From: Sphingomonadales bacterium
GTDB lineage: Bacteria; Pseudomonadota; Alphaproteobacteria; Sphingomonadales; Sphingomonadaceae
Assembly: GCA_016720115.1 (NCBI GenBank)
Contig: JADJXT010000002.1
Location: 868,001 to 932,000 of the forward strand
DNA length: 64,000 nt
Reading direction: 5' to 3'
Each line of letters starts with the position of its first letter. Position 1 is the stretch's first letter. A program made the position numbers and the translations under genes. This document shows, one piece after another, positions 44,971 to 54,068 of this stretch. Under the pieces are notes generated by a model. That model had not been told where the DNA came from and made no database searches. It saw only the letters and a program-made list of their open reading frames with translations.

Positions 44971-46182
44971 ATGACCGGGAAGTCCTTCTGGCAGTCGGGC
45001 CATCGACCGACATTGTTTGCCGCCTTTCTCTATTTCGATCTGGCCTTCATGGTCTGGGTCATCCTTGGCCCACTGGCACCGATTATTTCGGACGAGCTTG
45101 GCCTGTCGGCTGCCCAAAAGGGCCTGATGGTCGCTGTGCCCACGCTGGCCGGCGCGATCCTGCGACTGGTCAACGGGCTGCTGGTCGATCGTATCGGTCC
45201 GAAAATGACCGGGGCGATCGGACAGGTCATTGTAATGGCCGGATTGCTCACCGCCTGGTGGTTCGGCGTGAACAGCTTTGAAGCTGCGCTGGCACTGGGC
45301 GTTGTGCTTGGCTTCGCGGGAGCGAGCTTTGCTGTCGCCTTGCCACTTGCCAGCCGCTGGTACCCGCCAGAGCATCAAGGCAAGGCAATGGGGATTGCCG
45401 GAATGGGCAATTCCGGCACCGTACTTGCGGCACTTTTTGCACCGCTTCTTGCCAAGATTTTTGGCTGGAATGAAGTGTTGGGACTTGCGGTTATCCCACT
45501 TGCCCTTGTGTTCATCTTTTACATTCTGGCTGCGAAAGACAGTCCGGACCAACCCGCACCGAAATCAATTACCGCTTATGCCCAGATATTGAAGGATCAG
45601 GATGCCTGGTGGTTCATGCTCTTCTACGGCGTCACCTTTGGCGGCTTTGTTGGTCTGTCGGCATCGTTGTCCATCTGGTTCACCGACCAGTTCCAACTGA
45701 CACCGGTCACGGCAGGCTATTGCACGGCGGCCTGCGTTTTCGCCGGATCACTGGTCCGTCCCTTTGGTGGCGCGCTTGCCGATCGCATAGGTGGCATCAA
45801 GACGCTGACCTTTGTGTATCTGCTGGCAGCAATCACATTGGCGGCAATCAGCACCGGCCCTGCCACGCTTCCCGTGGCGCTGGCGTTGTTCCTAATGGTC
45901 ATGGCAACTTTGGGCGCAGGCAATGGCGCGGTGTTCCAGCTGGTGCCCCAGCGCTTCCGCAACGAAATCGGCGTGATGACCGGTCTTGTCGGTTTCGGCG
46001 GCGGTGTTGGCGGTTTTTACCTCGCATCGTCACTGGGCTTTGCCAAGGAACTTACCGGCAGCTCGTCTTCAGGCTTTCTGATTTTTGCCGGGCTCGCCCT
46101 TGTCGCGCTCGTCGGCCTTACCTCTGTCAAAAAGCGCTGGCGGACCACTTGGGGCGCCGCAATTCAGGGTGTGCGTATCTGA
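44971..46182 (+). CDS. narK: nitrate/nitrite transporter, MFS (NarK/NasA type)
   Basis: 403 residues, twelve membrane helices. The nitrate signature in helix 5 (GFAGASFAVALPLASRWYPPEHQGKAMGIAGMGNSGT) and the second in helix 11 (MTGLVGFGGGVGGF) are present, with the two conserved arginines. It probably imports nitrate. Only 98 bp separate it from the divergent kinase start, and GGGAG lies 9 nt upstream. Confidence 0.93.
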   Translation: MTGKSFWQSGHRPTLFAAFLYFDLAFMVWVILGPLAPIISDELGLSAAQKGLMVAVPTLAGAILRLVNGLLVDRIGPKMTGAIGQVIVMAGLLTAWWFGVNSFEAALALGVVLGFAGASFAVALPLASRWYPPEHQGKAMGIAGMGNSGTVLAALFAPLLAKIFGWNEVLGLAVIPLALVFIFYILAAKDSPDQPAPKSITAYAQILKDQDAWWFMLFYGVTFGGFVGLSASLSIWFTDQFQLTPVTAGYCTAACVFAGSLVRPFGGALADRIGGIKTLTFVYLLAAITLAAISTGPATLPVALALFLMVMATLGAGNGAVFQLVPQRFRNEIGVMTGLVGFGGGVGGFYLASSLGFAKELTGSSSSGFLIFAGLALVALVGLTSVKKRWRTTWGAAIQGVRI

Positions 46183-46239
46183 TGCCAACACCGAAAAACT
46201 CTGGCTGCAGCTGGAACATGTTTTCTGAAAGATGATCGA

Positions 46240-48699
46240 ATGAGTGAACGAGCCCATCTTGTAGTCATCGGTAACGGCATGGCCGGATGCCGGGCCGTTG
46301 AGGAAATATTGGCGCGCGATGCGCAAAAATTCCGCATCACCATTTTCGGCGCCGAACCGCGCGTCAACTATAACCGCATCATGCTGTCGCCCTTGCTGGC
46401 AGGCGAAAAGTCGTTCGAAGACATCGTGATCAACGGCCATGACTGGTATGATGATAATGACATCGAACTGGTCGCAGGCGACCCGGTTTCGGCACTCGAC
46501 CGGCGCGCCAAAACCGTGACTACAAAATTGGGCCGGACCGAAAGTTACGACAAGCTGCTGATCGCTACCGGCTCGGACCCGTTCATCATTCCGGTGCCGG
46601 GCAAGGACCTGCCCGGCGTCATCACTTTCCGCGATATGGACGATGTCGGCGCGATGTTGGAGGCAGCCAATCGCGGCGGCGCTGCTGTTGTAATCGGCGG
46701 CGGACTGCTGGGGCTGGAAGCGGCCCACGGCCTCAGCCTCAGGGGGATGAAGGTGACGGTCATCCACCTGATGCCGACGCTGATGGAGCGGCAGCTCGAC
46801 GAAGCCGCCGGCTGGCTATTGAAGAGTGCGCTCGAATCGCGCGGCCAGACAATCCTGACCGGTGCCGACACGGCGGAAATTTACGGAAGCGGCAAAGTCG
46901 AGGGCGTGCGCCTCAAAGACGGCCGCGAAATCCCGGCGAGCATCGTGGTGATGGCAGTGGGCATCCGTCCGGCAACGACGCTCGCAAAAGAGGCTGGGCT
47001 GGCCACCGGACGCGGCATCCATGTCGATGACGATATGGTGACCAGCGATCCCGATATCCTTGCCGTTGGCGAATGCGTTGAGCATGACGGCAATGTCTAT
47101 GGCCTCGTCGCCCCCTTGTGGGAAATGTGCCGCAGCCTTGCCGACGGGCTGGTGGCGCAGCCCAAGGGCTATCGCGGATCGGTGACGTCGACCAAGCTCA
47201 AGGTGGCCGGGCTCGACGTTTTTTCAGCGGGCGATTTTTCCGGCGGCGAAGGCTGCGAGGATATCGTCCTGCGCGATGCCACACGCGGTGTTTACAAGCG
47301 GGTTGTCGTCAAGGGCGACAAGGTTGTCGGCGCGGTACTCTATGGCGACACCACCGACGGAAACTGGTATTTCGATCTGCTGAAGCAGGAAGAGGATGTC
47401 AGCGAGATCCGCGATGCGCTGATCTTCGGCCAGGCCTTTGCCGCTGGGGGCGGCGCTTCTGCAAACCCTTTTGATGCCGTTGCGGCGCTCTCGGACGATG
47501 CCGAGATTTGCGGCTGCAACGGTGTGTCCAAGGGTGCGGTCATGGCCTGCATATCGGGTGGCGCGGGGACGCTCGATGCGGTGCGATCAGGGTGCAAAGC
47601 TTCGGCAAGTTGCGGCAGTTGCACCGGCCTTGTCGAAAACCTGCTCAAGCTCGCGGGACATGACGACGAACGCACGTTGAAGCCAATGTGCAAATGCACC
47701 AGCTTCACCCATGAGGATGTCCGCCATGCCATTGTCGAGCGGGGGCTGAAGGAAATCCCCGAAGTCATGCAGGCGATGAGTTGGTCGACGCCCGACGGCT
47801 GCTCCTCGTGCCGCCCCGCGCTCAATTACTACCTGCTCTGCGCCTGGCCGGAAAGCCATGTCGACGACATGCAAAGCCGCTTCGTCAATGAACGCATGCA
47901 CGCCAACATCCAGAAGGACGGCACTTATTCGGTTGTCCCGCGGATGTGGGGCGGGGTGACGACACCCAATGAACTGCGCGCGATTGCCGACGCCTGCGAC
48001 AAATATCAGGCACGGATGGTCAAGGTGACGGGCGGGCAAAGGCTCGACATTTTCGGCATCAAAAAGGAAGACCTGCCGGCGATCTGGGGCGATCTCAACG
48101 CCGCCGGGATGGTCAGCGGCCATGCCTATGGCAAGGCGCTGCGCACGGTGAAGACGTGTGTCGGCAGCGAATGGTGCCGCTTTGGCACGCAGGATTCGAC
48201 CGGCCTTGGCATCAAGACCGAGCAGATGACGTGGGGCAGCTGGATGCCGCACAAGTTCAAGATTGCCGTTTCGGGCTGCCCGAGAAACTGTGCCGAGGCG
48301 ACCATCAAGGATTTCGGCGTGATCTGCGTCGATAGCGGTTACGAGCTGCATATCGGCGGAAATGGCGGCATCCACCTGCGCGGCACCGACTTGCTGTGCA
48401 AGGTGGCAACCGAGCAGGAGGCGCTCGACTATTGCGCCGCCTTCATCCAGCTTTATCGTGAAGAAGCGCGCTATCTCGATCGTACTGCGCCATGGGTGGA
48501 GAGGGTTGGCCTCGACCATATCAAGGCGCGCATTGTTGATGATGCCGAAGGGCGAACCGCACTTGCCGAGCGCTTCCATTATGCACAGCGTTTCCTGCAA
48601 AAGGATCCCTGGGCCGAGCGGGCTGCGGGTGACGAGGCGCATCTCCACGCGCATATCGCCGAAATCCGTCCCTTTGCCGTGGTGGGAGGTGCATCATGA
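46240..48699 (+). CDS. nirB: assimilatory nitrite reductase [NAD(P)H] large subunit
   Basis: 819 residues. It reduces nitrite to ammonium. In order: FAD/NAD-binding domains (GNGMAGCRAVEEIL, ATGSDPF, VVIGGGLLGLEAAHGL), a BFD-like [2Fe-2S] domain (about 423-460: CGCNGVSKGAV...CGSC), a second Cys pair (CSSCRPALNYY), and the siroheme/[4Fe-4S] part with C-x5-C near 640 (CVGSEWC) and C-x3-C near 680 (CPRNC). Complete. It is 57 bp after narK; its stop overlaps the nirD start (ATGA). Confidence 0.96.
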   Translation: MSERAHLVVIGNGMAGCRAVEEILARDAQKFRITIFGAEPRVNYNRIMLSPLLAGEKSFEDIVINGHDWYDDNDIELVAGDPVSALDRRAKTVTTKLGRTESYDKLLIATGSDPFIIPVPGKDLPGVITFRDMDDVGAMLEAANRGGAAVVIGGGLLGLEAAHGLSLRGMKVTVIHLMPTLMERQLDEAAGWLLKSALESRGQTILTGADTAEIYGSGKVEGVRLKDGREIPASIVVMAVGIRPATTLAKEAGLATGRGIHVDDDMVTSDPDILAVGECVEHDGNVYGLVAPLWEMCRSLADGLVAQPKGYRGSVTSTKLKVAGLDVFSAGDFSGGEGCEDIVLRDATRGVYKRVVVKGDKVVGAVLYGDTTDGNWYFDLLKQEEDVSEIRDALIFGQAFAAGGGASANPFDAVAALSDDAEICGCNGVSKGAVMACISGGAGTLDAVRSGCKASASCGSCTGLVENLLKLAGHDDERTLKPMCKCTSFTHEDVRHAIVERGLKEIPEVMQAMSWSTPDGCSSCRPALNYYLLCAWPESHVDDMQSRFVNERMHANIQKDGTYSVVPRMWGGVTTPNELRAIADACDKYQARMVKVTGGQRLDIFGIKKEDLPAIWGDLNAAGMVSGHAYGKALRTVKTCVGSEWCRFGTQDSTGLGIKTEQMTWGSWMPHKFKIAVSGCPRNCAEATIKDFGVICVDSGYELHIGGNGGIHLRGTDLLCKVATEQEALDYCAAFIQLYREEARYLDRTAPWVERVGLDHIKARIVDDAEGRTALAERFHYAQRFLQKDPWAERAAGDEAHLHAHIAEIRPFAVVGGAS

Positions 48700-49151
48700 G
48701 CGCTTTGACAATTTCTCCCCTCCCGCTTGCGGGAGGGGCCGGGGGTAGGCCTGCGAAGGAAGAGGCGGAGATGCCCTCCCCTAACCCGTCCCCCAAACCA
48801 ATGGAAACCAGCATGATCGCAGAATGGCTCGATATCGGACCGGTGGACCAACTGCCCGCGCTTGGCGCGCGCACCCTGCCGGTGCAGGGCGGCGAAGAGA
48901 TCGCGATCTTCCGCACCGCCAACGGGCAAGTCTATGCCCTGATCAACAAATGCCCGCACAAGCAGGGGCCGCTATCGCAGGGCATCGTCCACGACACCAC
49001 CGTAACCTGTCCGCTGCACAATTGGCGGATCAGCCTGGTTTCGGGCAAAGCGCTGGGCGACGACAAGGGCTGCGTTCCAACGATCCCCGTCAAGATTGAC
49101 GGTGGCCGTATCCTTATCGGCCGACGCGAAGCATTGCAGGGGATGGCGTGA
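48696..49151 (+). CDS. nirD: nitrite reductase small subunit (Rieske) with repeat-derived N-terminus
   Basis: 151 residues if it begins at the ATG overlapping nirB (48696), or 116-112 from the later ATGs (METSM at 48801, MIAEW at 48813). The Rieske-type core (NKCPHKQGPLSQG, then CPLHNWRI) begins with AEWLDIGPVDQLP. Between the overlap ATG and this core is a palindromic repeat (48713-48795) read in frame as LTISPLPLAGGAGGRPAKEE. The repeat thus either lengthens NirD or forces the use of an internal start. Its stop overlaps the nasA start (GTGA). Confidence 0.92.
   Translation: MSALTISPLPLAGGAGGRPAKEEAEMPSPNPSPKPMETSMIAEWLDIGPVDQLPALGARTLPVQGGEEIAIFRTANGQVYALINKCPHKQGPLSQGIVHDTTVTCPLHNWRISLVSGKALGDDKGCVPTIPVKIDGGRILIGRREALQGMA
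48713..48795. repeat. palindromic repeat inserted in the start of nirD
   Basis: CCCCTCCCGC-TT-GCGGGAGGGG (48717-48738) is a perfect 10-bp stem. A GGGGGTAGGC...CCCTAACCCGTCCCC part downstream completes a second weaker pairing. Similar CTCCCGCTTGCGGGAG units are, as I recall, widespread in alphaproteobacterial intergenic DNA. It has no stop codon in the nirD frame. Confidence 0.7.
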
Positions 49152-51733
49152 GTCCGGTAAAAACCACCTGCGCCTATTGCGGTGTCGGTTGCGGTATCGT
49201 GGCGACGCAAACCGGTGCGCGGACGGCCACGATAACAGGGGATACCAACCATCCAGCCAATTTGGGACGGCTATGTTCCAAGGGGACGCATCTTGGCGAG
49301 ACCATCGGGCTGGAAGGGCGATTGCTCCACCCGGAGGTAAATGGCGAGCGGGTTAGCTGGGACAGAGCGCTGCAGGCCGTTGCCGATGGTTTCAAGGCAA
49401 CCATAGCCGAGCATGGACCGGACAGCGTCGCCTTCTATGTCTCCGGCCAATTGCTAACCGAGGATTATTATGTCGCCAACAAGCTGATGAAGGGTTTCAT
49501 CGGCACGGCCAATATCGATACCAACAGCCGCTTGTGCATGGCCAGCGCGGTGGCGGCGCACAATCGCGCTTTTGGCGAAGATATCGTGCCTTGCTCTTAT
49601 AGCGACCTTGAGGAAGCAGACCTCATCCTGCTCGTCGGCTCAAACGCGGCATGGTGCCATCCGGTGATCTGGCAGCGGATCGAGGCAGCACGCGAGAAGC
49701 GCGGAACCAGGCTGGTCGTCATCGATCCGCGCCGCACCGAAACCGCCGAGCGCGCCGACCTGCATCTTGCCATCGCGCCAGATAGCGACGTGGCACTGTT
49801 CGCCGGCCTGCTGCACGAAATGAAGGCGCGCTGGAAACTGGACGGAGCCCATATGGCGCAGCATGTTTGCGTGCCCGAAGGTTTCTGGGATTTGTCTCCG
49901 GTCGATACGGCCAAGGTCTGCGACATCCCGCAAAGCCGTCTTGAACAGCTTTACGACTTGTTCGAAGCCCATCCCCGCACCGTCACGCTGTTCAGTCAGG
50001 GGGCGAACCAGTCGATCAGCGGAACCGACAAGGGCAATGCAATAATCAACCTGCATCTGGCCACCGGTCGTATCGGCAAACCCGGCGCAGGGCCGTTCAG
50101 CATCACCGGCCAGCCCAATGCGATGGGCGGACGCGAGGTGGGCGGGCTCGCTTCGACACTGGCCGCGCATATGGGTTTCGGTGAGGCGGAGCGCGAGCGG
50201 GCGCGGCGCTTTTGGCAATCACCGACGATCTGTCCGGGACCAGGCCTGAAGGCGGTCGATATGTTCAATGCGATTGCCGACGGACGCATCAAGGCGATCT
50301 GGGTGATGGCAACCAACCCCGCTGTGTCGATGCCCGATGCGAATGCCGTGCGTGCGGCGCTGGCGGCTTGTCCGCTGGTCGTGGTGTCGGACTGCATCGC
50401 CGACACCGACACGTCTGCTTTCGCCCATATCAAGCTGCCTGCGCTGGGCTGGGGCGAAAAGGACGGCACTGTTACCAACAGCGAACGCATGATATCTCGC
50501 CAACGCGGCTTTCTGGCTGCACCCGGCGAGGCTAAAGCGGATTGGTGGATTATCTCTGAAGTCGCCCGGCGCATGGGCTGGGCGGATGCGTTCAGCTATC
50601 CCCATGCCGCCGCCATCTTCCGCGAATATGCGGCGCAGACCGGTTTTGAAAATGGCGGCTCCCGGCTGCTCGACATTTCGGACAAGGCGCAGATCAGCGA
50701 CTCCGATTACGAGGCGATGCCCCCCTTCCAATGGGGCGGTGTTTCGCCGCTGGCATCTGGCCGCTGTTCGACCGCAGACGGCAGGGCGCAAATGGTAGCC
50801 GTACAGGTCGCGCCACGCACCGATGCGGACAGCCGCTATCCGTTGCGGCTCAACACCGGGCGGTATCGCGACCAGTGGCACACGATGACACGCACCGGCC
50901 TGTCTCCCAAACTCTCGCAGCACCGGCGCGAACCTTTGGTGGAGGTGCATCCCGATATGGTCGCGCGTTTCGGCCTCGACGATGGCGGGCTGGCAGTTGT
51001 TTCGACTGCAATGGGAGAAAGCGTGTTTCGCGTGGCCTCTACGGACAACCAACGGCGACGTGAATTGTTTGTCCCGATCCACTGGACCGACCAGACCAGC
51101 GGCGGCGGGCGGGCGGGATTGTTGCCTGCGCAGGACCGTGACCCGGTTTCGGGCCAGCCGGGTTTCAAGAACACACCAGCGAAAATTCGCATCTGGCAAC
51201 CGCGCTGGACGGGTTTTCTTGTCAGCAAAGACGTGGCCCCGGCACCGGCGTGCAGATACTGGACGCGCATCCGGGCCGCACATGGCTGGTTGGTTGAGCT
51301 GGCAGGGGACGGCGATCCGCAGGGTATGCTTGCCCTGCTGCCCGAAGGTCAGCGCGCCGAGGTCAGCGACGCCAAGCGCGGCACCGTGCGTGCGGCGGTG
51401 CTGGCCGATGGCCAATTGCAAGGCGCACTCTTCCTTGCCCGCAATGGCGGCCTGCCGCCGCGCGACTGGCTGATCGAGCAATTGGGCGGCGAGCCCGCGT
51501 CAACGGTGGAACTGCTCGCCGGACGCCCCGCGACCGCGCAAGCCGATCGCGGTCCCATTGTCTGCGTCTGTTTCGACGTCGGCATGAAAACCATCCTCGA
51601 TGCAATCCGCACCGCCGCGCTGGCCAGCGTCGAACAGGTCGGCGCGGCGCTCAATGCCGGTACCAATTGCGGCTCATGCCGCCCGGCCATCGCCCGAATG
51701 CTCGAAACCGAAAGGAGCCCTGTCTATGCCTGA
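49148..51733 (+). CDS. nasA: assimilatory nitrate reductase catalytic subunit
   Basis: 861 residues from a GTG. It reduces nitrate to nitrite. The N-terminal [4Fe-4S] cysteines are C8, C11, C15 and C43; the molybdopterin-binding domains follow (GRIGKPGAGPFSITGQPNAMGGREVGG, ATNPAVSMPDAN). The C-terminus adds a BFD-like [2Fe-2S] domain (CVCFDVGMKTI...CGSCRPAI), which receives electrons. No Tat signal, so cytoplasmic. Some authors call this nasC or narB. Confidence 0.95.
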   Translation: MSPVKTTCAYCGVGCGIVATQTGARTATITGDTNHPANLGRLCSKGTHLGETIGLEGRLLHPEVNGERVSWDRALQAVADGFKATIAEHGPDSVAFYVSGQLLTEDYYVANKLMKGFIGTANIDTNSRLCMASAVAAHNRAFGEDIVPCSYSDLEEADLILLVGSNAAWCHPVIWQRIEAAREKRGTRLVVIDPRRTETAERADLHLAIAPDSDVALFAGLLHEMKARWKLDGAHMAQHVCVPEGFWDLSPVDTAKVCDIPQSRLEQLYDLFEAHPRTVTLFSQGANQSISGTDKGNAIINLHLATGRIGKPGAGPFSITGQPNAMGGREVGGLASTLAAHMGFGEAERERARRFWQSPTICPGPGLKAVDMFNAIADGRIKAIWVMATNPAVSMPDANAVRAALAACPLVVVSDCIADTDTSAFAHIKLPALGWGEKDGTVTNSERMISRQRGFLAAPGEAKADWWIISEVARRMGWADAFSYPHAAAIFREYAAQTGFENGGSRLLDISDKAQISDSDYEAMPPFQWGGVSPLASGRCSTADGRAQMVAVQVAPRTDADSRYPLRLNTGRYRDQWHTMTRTGLSPKLSQHRREPLVEVHPDMVARFGLDDGGLAVVSTAMGESVFRVASTDNQRRRELFVPIHWTDQTSGGGRAGLLPAQDRDPVSGQPGFKNTPAKIRIWQPRWTGFLVSKDVAPAPACRYWTRIRAAHGWLVELAGDGDPQGMLALLPEGQRAEVSDAKRGTVRAAVLADGQLQGALFLARNGGLPPRDWLIEQLGGEPASTVELLAGRPATAQADRGPIVCVCFDVGMKTILDAIRTAALASVEQVGAALNAGTNCGSCRPAIARMLETERSPVYA

Positions 51734-52511
51734 GACAATCGAACCCGGTACGGTCTGGCTGGTCGGCGCCGGTCCGGGCGACCCCGACCTTTTGACGCGG
51801 AAGGCCGAAAAGCTGATCGCCGCCACCGATATTGTTTTTTACGACGCGCTGGTTGGCCCCGGCATACTCGATTTGATCCCGGCCCGTATCGAGCGCGTCA
51901 GCGTCGGCAAGCGGTCCGGGCGGCATTCGAAGGATCAAGATAGCATCAACGACCTCCTCCTCGCCGCTGCGCAAACCGGCAAGCGTGTCGTGCGCCTGAA
52001 AGGCGGCGATCCGGCCATTTTTGGCCGCACGGCTGAGGAAGTGGAGCATCTGTCTGCACATGGTGTGCGCGTCCGGATATGCCCCGGGATCACCGCAGCC
52101 AGCGCCGCCGTCGCGTCGGCTGGCAGTTCCTTGACGTTACGCGGCAGTGCGCGAAAACTTACCTTCATCACCGCCCATATGCGCGCTGGAGATGAACCGG
52201 AAACCGATTGGGCTGCTCTCGCAGACCGGCAATCGACCCTCGCCATCTATATGGGGAAGGCGGCAGCAAGCGAGATTGCTTCCCACTTGATCCGTTCCGG
52301 GCGCAGCCGCAGCACACCGGTTCTGGTCGTCGAAAATGCGAGCTTGCCGGACGAACGTCTGGTTCAGACCCGTCTCGATCTGTTGGCGGTTGCGACAAGC
52401 GCCAGCGTCACGGACGGGCCAGCGGTTTTGATCATTGGTGAAGCGGTGAGTCCACACAAGAGATCAATGGCGACCGGCGTGGACGTGCTGCAATCCACCC
52501 GGGCAGACTGA
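51726..52511 (+). CDS. cobA: uroporphyrinogen-III C-methyltransferase
   Basis: 261 residues from the ATG at 51726, overlapping the nasA stop by 8 bases (ATGCCTGA). It makes precorrin-2, the siroheme precursor needed by NirB. VGAGPGDPDLLT, YDALVG, VRLKGGDPAIFGR and CPGITAASA are the family motifs. There is no CysG-type N-terminal dehydrogenase part, so that step needs another gene. Confidence 0.95.
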   Translation: MPETIEPGTVWLVGAGPGDPDLLTRKAEKLIAATDIVFYDALVGPGILDLIPARIERVSVGKRSGRHSKDQDSINDLLLAAAQTGKRVVRLKGGDPAIFGRTAEEVEHLSAHGVRVRICPGITAASAAVASAGSSLTLRGSARKLTFITAHMRAGDEPETDWAALADRQSTLAIYMGKAAASEIASHLIRSGRSRSTPVLVVENASLPDERLVQTRLDLLAVATSASVTDGPAVLIIGEAVSPHKRSMATGVDVLQSTRAD

Positions 52512-52615
52512 CTTCACGGCACTTGCCAGAGACGGCAATATGCCTGCCATGTGGACGTCTTGAAACATGCCACTGTCCGTCGCCAGCGCATCGGACGCGG
52601 ATAAACCGGTTACAA

Positions 52616-54049
52616 TCAGGCTGCCGCGGGGGCGCGCCGCTTGCGAACCAGTGTTTGCGCGTTGGTATATTCCAGCAGCCCTTCCTCACCGCCCTCAACG
52701 CCGAGTCCCGATTGCTTCAGCCCGCCAAAGGCTGCGGTCGGGGACAGATGCTGAACTTCATTGACCCAGACGGTTCCGCTCTGGATGCGTTTGGCAATTT
52801 CAAACGCCTTGTCCTCATCATTGCCCCAGATTGAACCGCCCAGCCCATATTCGGTCGCATTGGCGCGCGCGACGACATCGTCATAATCATCAAATTTGAG
52901 CAGCGGCAGCACGGGGCCAAATTGTTCCTCCTGCACGATACGGCTGTCTTCGGGCGGGTTGTCGAGGATGGTGACCGGGATGAAATAGCCGGGAACGTCC
53001 GATGCCTCGCCGCCCATCAGGAAGGTATAACCCTTGTCCTTCGCATCGCGGATAAGGTCGAGCACACGCTCATATTGCGGGCGGTTGTTGATCGGGCCCA
53101 ACCGGATGCCTTGTTCCGAGCCGTCACCGATCTTCACCGTTTTCGCATAAGCTACAATGGCATCGCGCAACGGCTCATAAATATCCTTGTGGACGTACAT
53201 GCGTTTGGTGGCGATGCAGATCTGGCCATTATTGCCAAACGCCGCCCAGAAAAGCTGCTCCGCGACCTTTTCAATATCGACATCGGGCATGACGATAGCC
53301 GGGTCGTTGCCGCCAAGTTCAAGCGTGACGCGTTTCAGAGACGATGATGCCGACTGCATTACCTTTTTGCCGGTCGCGGTCGAGCCGGTGAAGCTGACCT
53401 TGTCTATGCCGGGGTGCGAGGTCATCCACGGCCCCAGATTGTCCCCACCCGAGATGATGTTGAGCACGCCTGCAGGCAGGATATCCTTGATGATCTCGCC
53501 CATTTTCAGCGTGGTCAGCGGGGTGAAGGGCGACGGCTTCAGCACCATCGTATTGCCCGCGAGCAATCCGGGGCCAATCTTGAACGCTGCAAGGATCATC
53601 GGGAAATTCCACGGTGCAATCGCCCCGACCACCCCGATCGGCACGCGGCGCGTTTCACTATAGCGTTCCTCGCTGTCCTCGTTGACGACAACGGGCAGAT
53701 CGAGCGAAGAAGCACCCATCAGCCAGAAGGCAGCGCCGCCGACATCGGCCTCTGCATCGGCATGGGGTTTGCCCTGCTCGGATGTCAGCAGACGCTTCAT
53801 TGGGTCGATATTGGCAAGGATCGCCTGCGCCATCGCGTTCAGATATTCGCGGCGTTTCCCGATTGGCAGTGCCGACCATGCCGGGAAGGCAGCGCGGGCG
53901 GCAGCTACGGCGCGATCCAGATCTTCGGGTGTGGCATCGGGTGCCTGGCCGATGACCTGTTCGTTGGCCGGATTGAGCACATCGAAGCTGGCCGAGCCTG
54001 CGTCCAGTTGGCCACCGATCAGCATGCGATAATCTGAATCGAACTTCAT
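52616..54049 (-). CDS. aldehyde dehydrogenase family protein
   Basis: 477 residues from the ATG at 54049 (MKFDSDYRMLIGGQLDAGS). NAD(P)-dependent oxidation of an aldehyde. The catalytic Cys is in NNGQICIATKR, the general-base Glu in VTLELGGNDPAIV, the nucleotide site in SFTGSTATGKKV, and the Asn in APWNFP. It is the last gene of a three-gene operon after the alcohol dehydrogenase (19 bp). Confidence 0.9.
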   Translation of the reverse strand: MKFDSDYRMLIGGQLDAGSASFDVLNPANEQVIGQAPDATPEDLDRAVAAARAAFPAWSALPIGKRREYLNAMAQAILANIDPMKRLLTSEQGKPHADAEADVGGAAFWLMGASSLDLPVVVNEDSEERYSETRRVPIGVVGAIAPWNFPMILAAFKIGPGLLAGNTMVLKPSPFTPLTTLKMGEIIKDILPAGVLNIISGGDNLGPWMTSHPGIDKVSFTGSTATGKKVMQSASSSLKRVTLELGGNDPAIVMPDVDIEKVAEQLFWAAFGNNGQICIATKRMYVHKDIYEPLRDAIVAYAKTVKIGDGSEQGIRLGPINNRPQYERVLDLIRDAKDKGYTFLMGGEASDVPGYFIPVTILDNPPEDSRIVQEEQFGPVLPLLKFDDYDDVVARANATEYGLGGSIWGNDEDKAFEIAKRIQSGTVWVNEVQHLSPTAAFGGLKQSGLGVEGGEEGLLEYTNAQTLVRKRRAPAAA

Positions 54050-54068
54050 CGTCTCTCTCCTCGTCGGA

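Noticed and set aside
43019..44974. 651-codon open frame on the plus strand opposite the kinase/phosphatase gene
   Set aside because: It has no recognisable domain, begins inside the ANTAR hairpin, and is explained by codon bias of the real gene on the other strand. It is not evidence of translation, although the region may be transcribed antisense.
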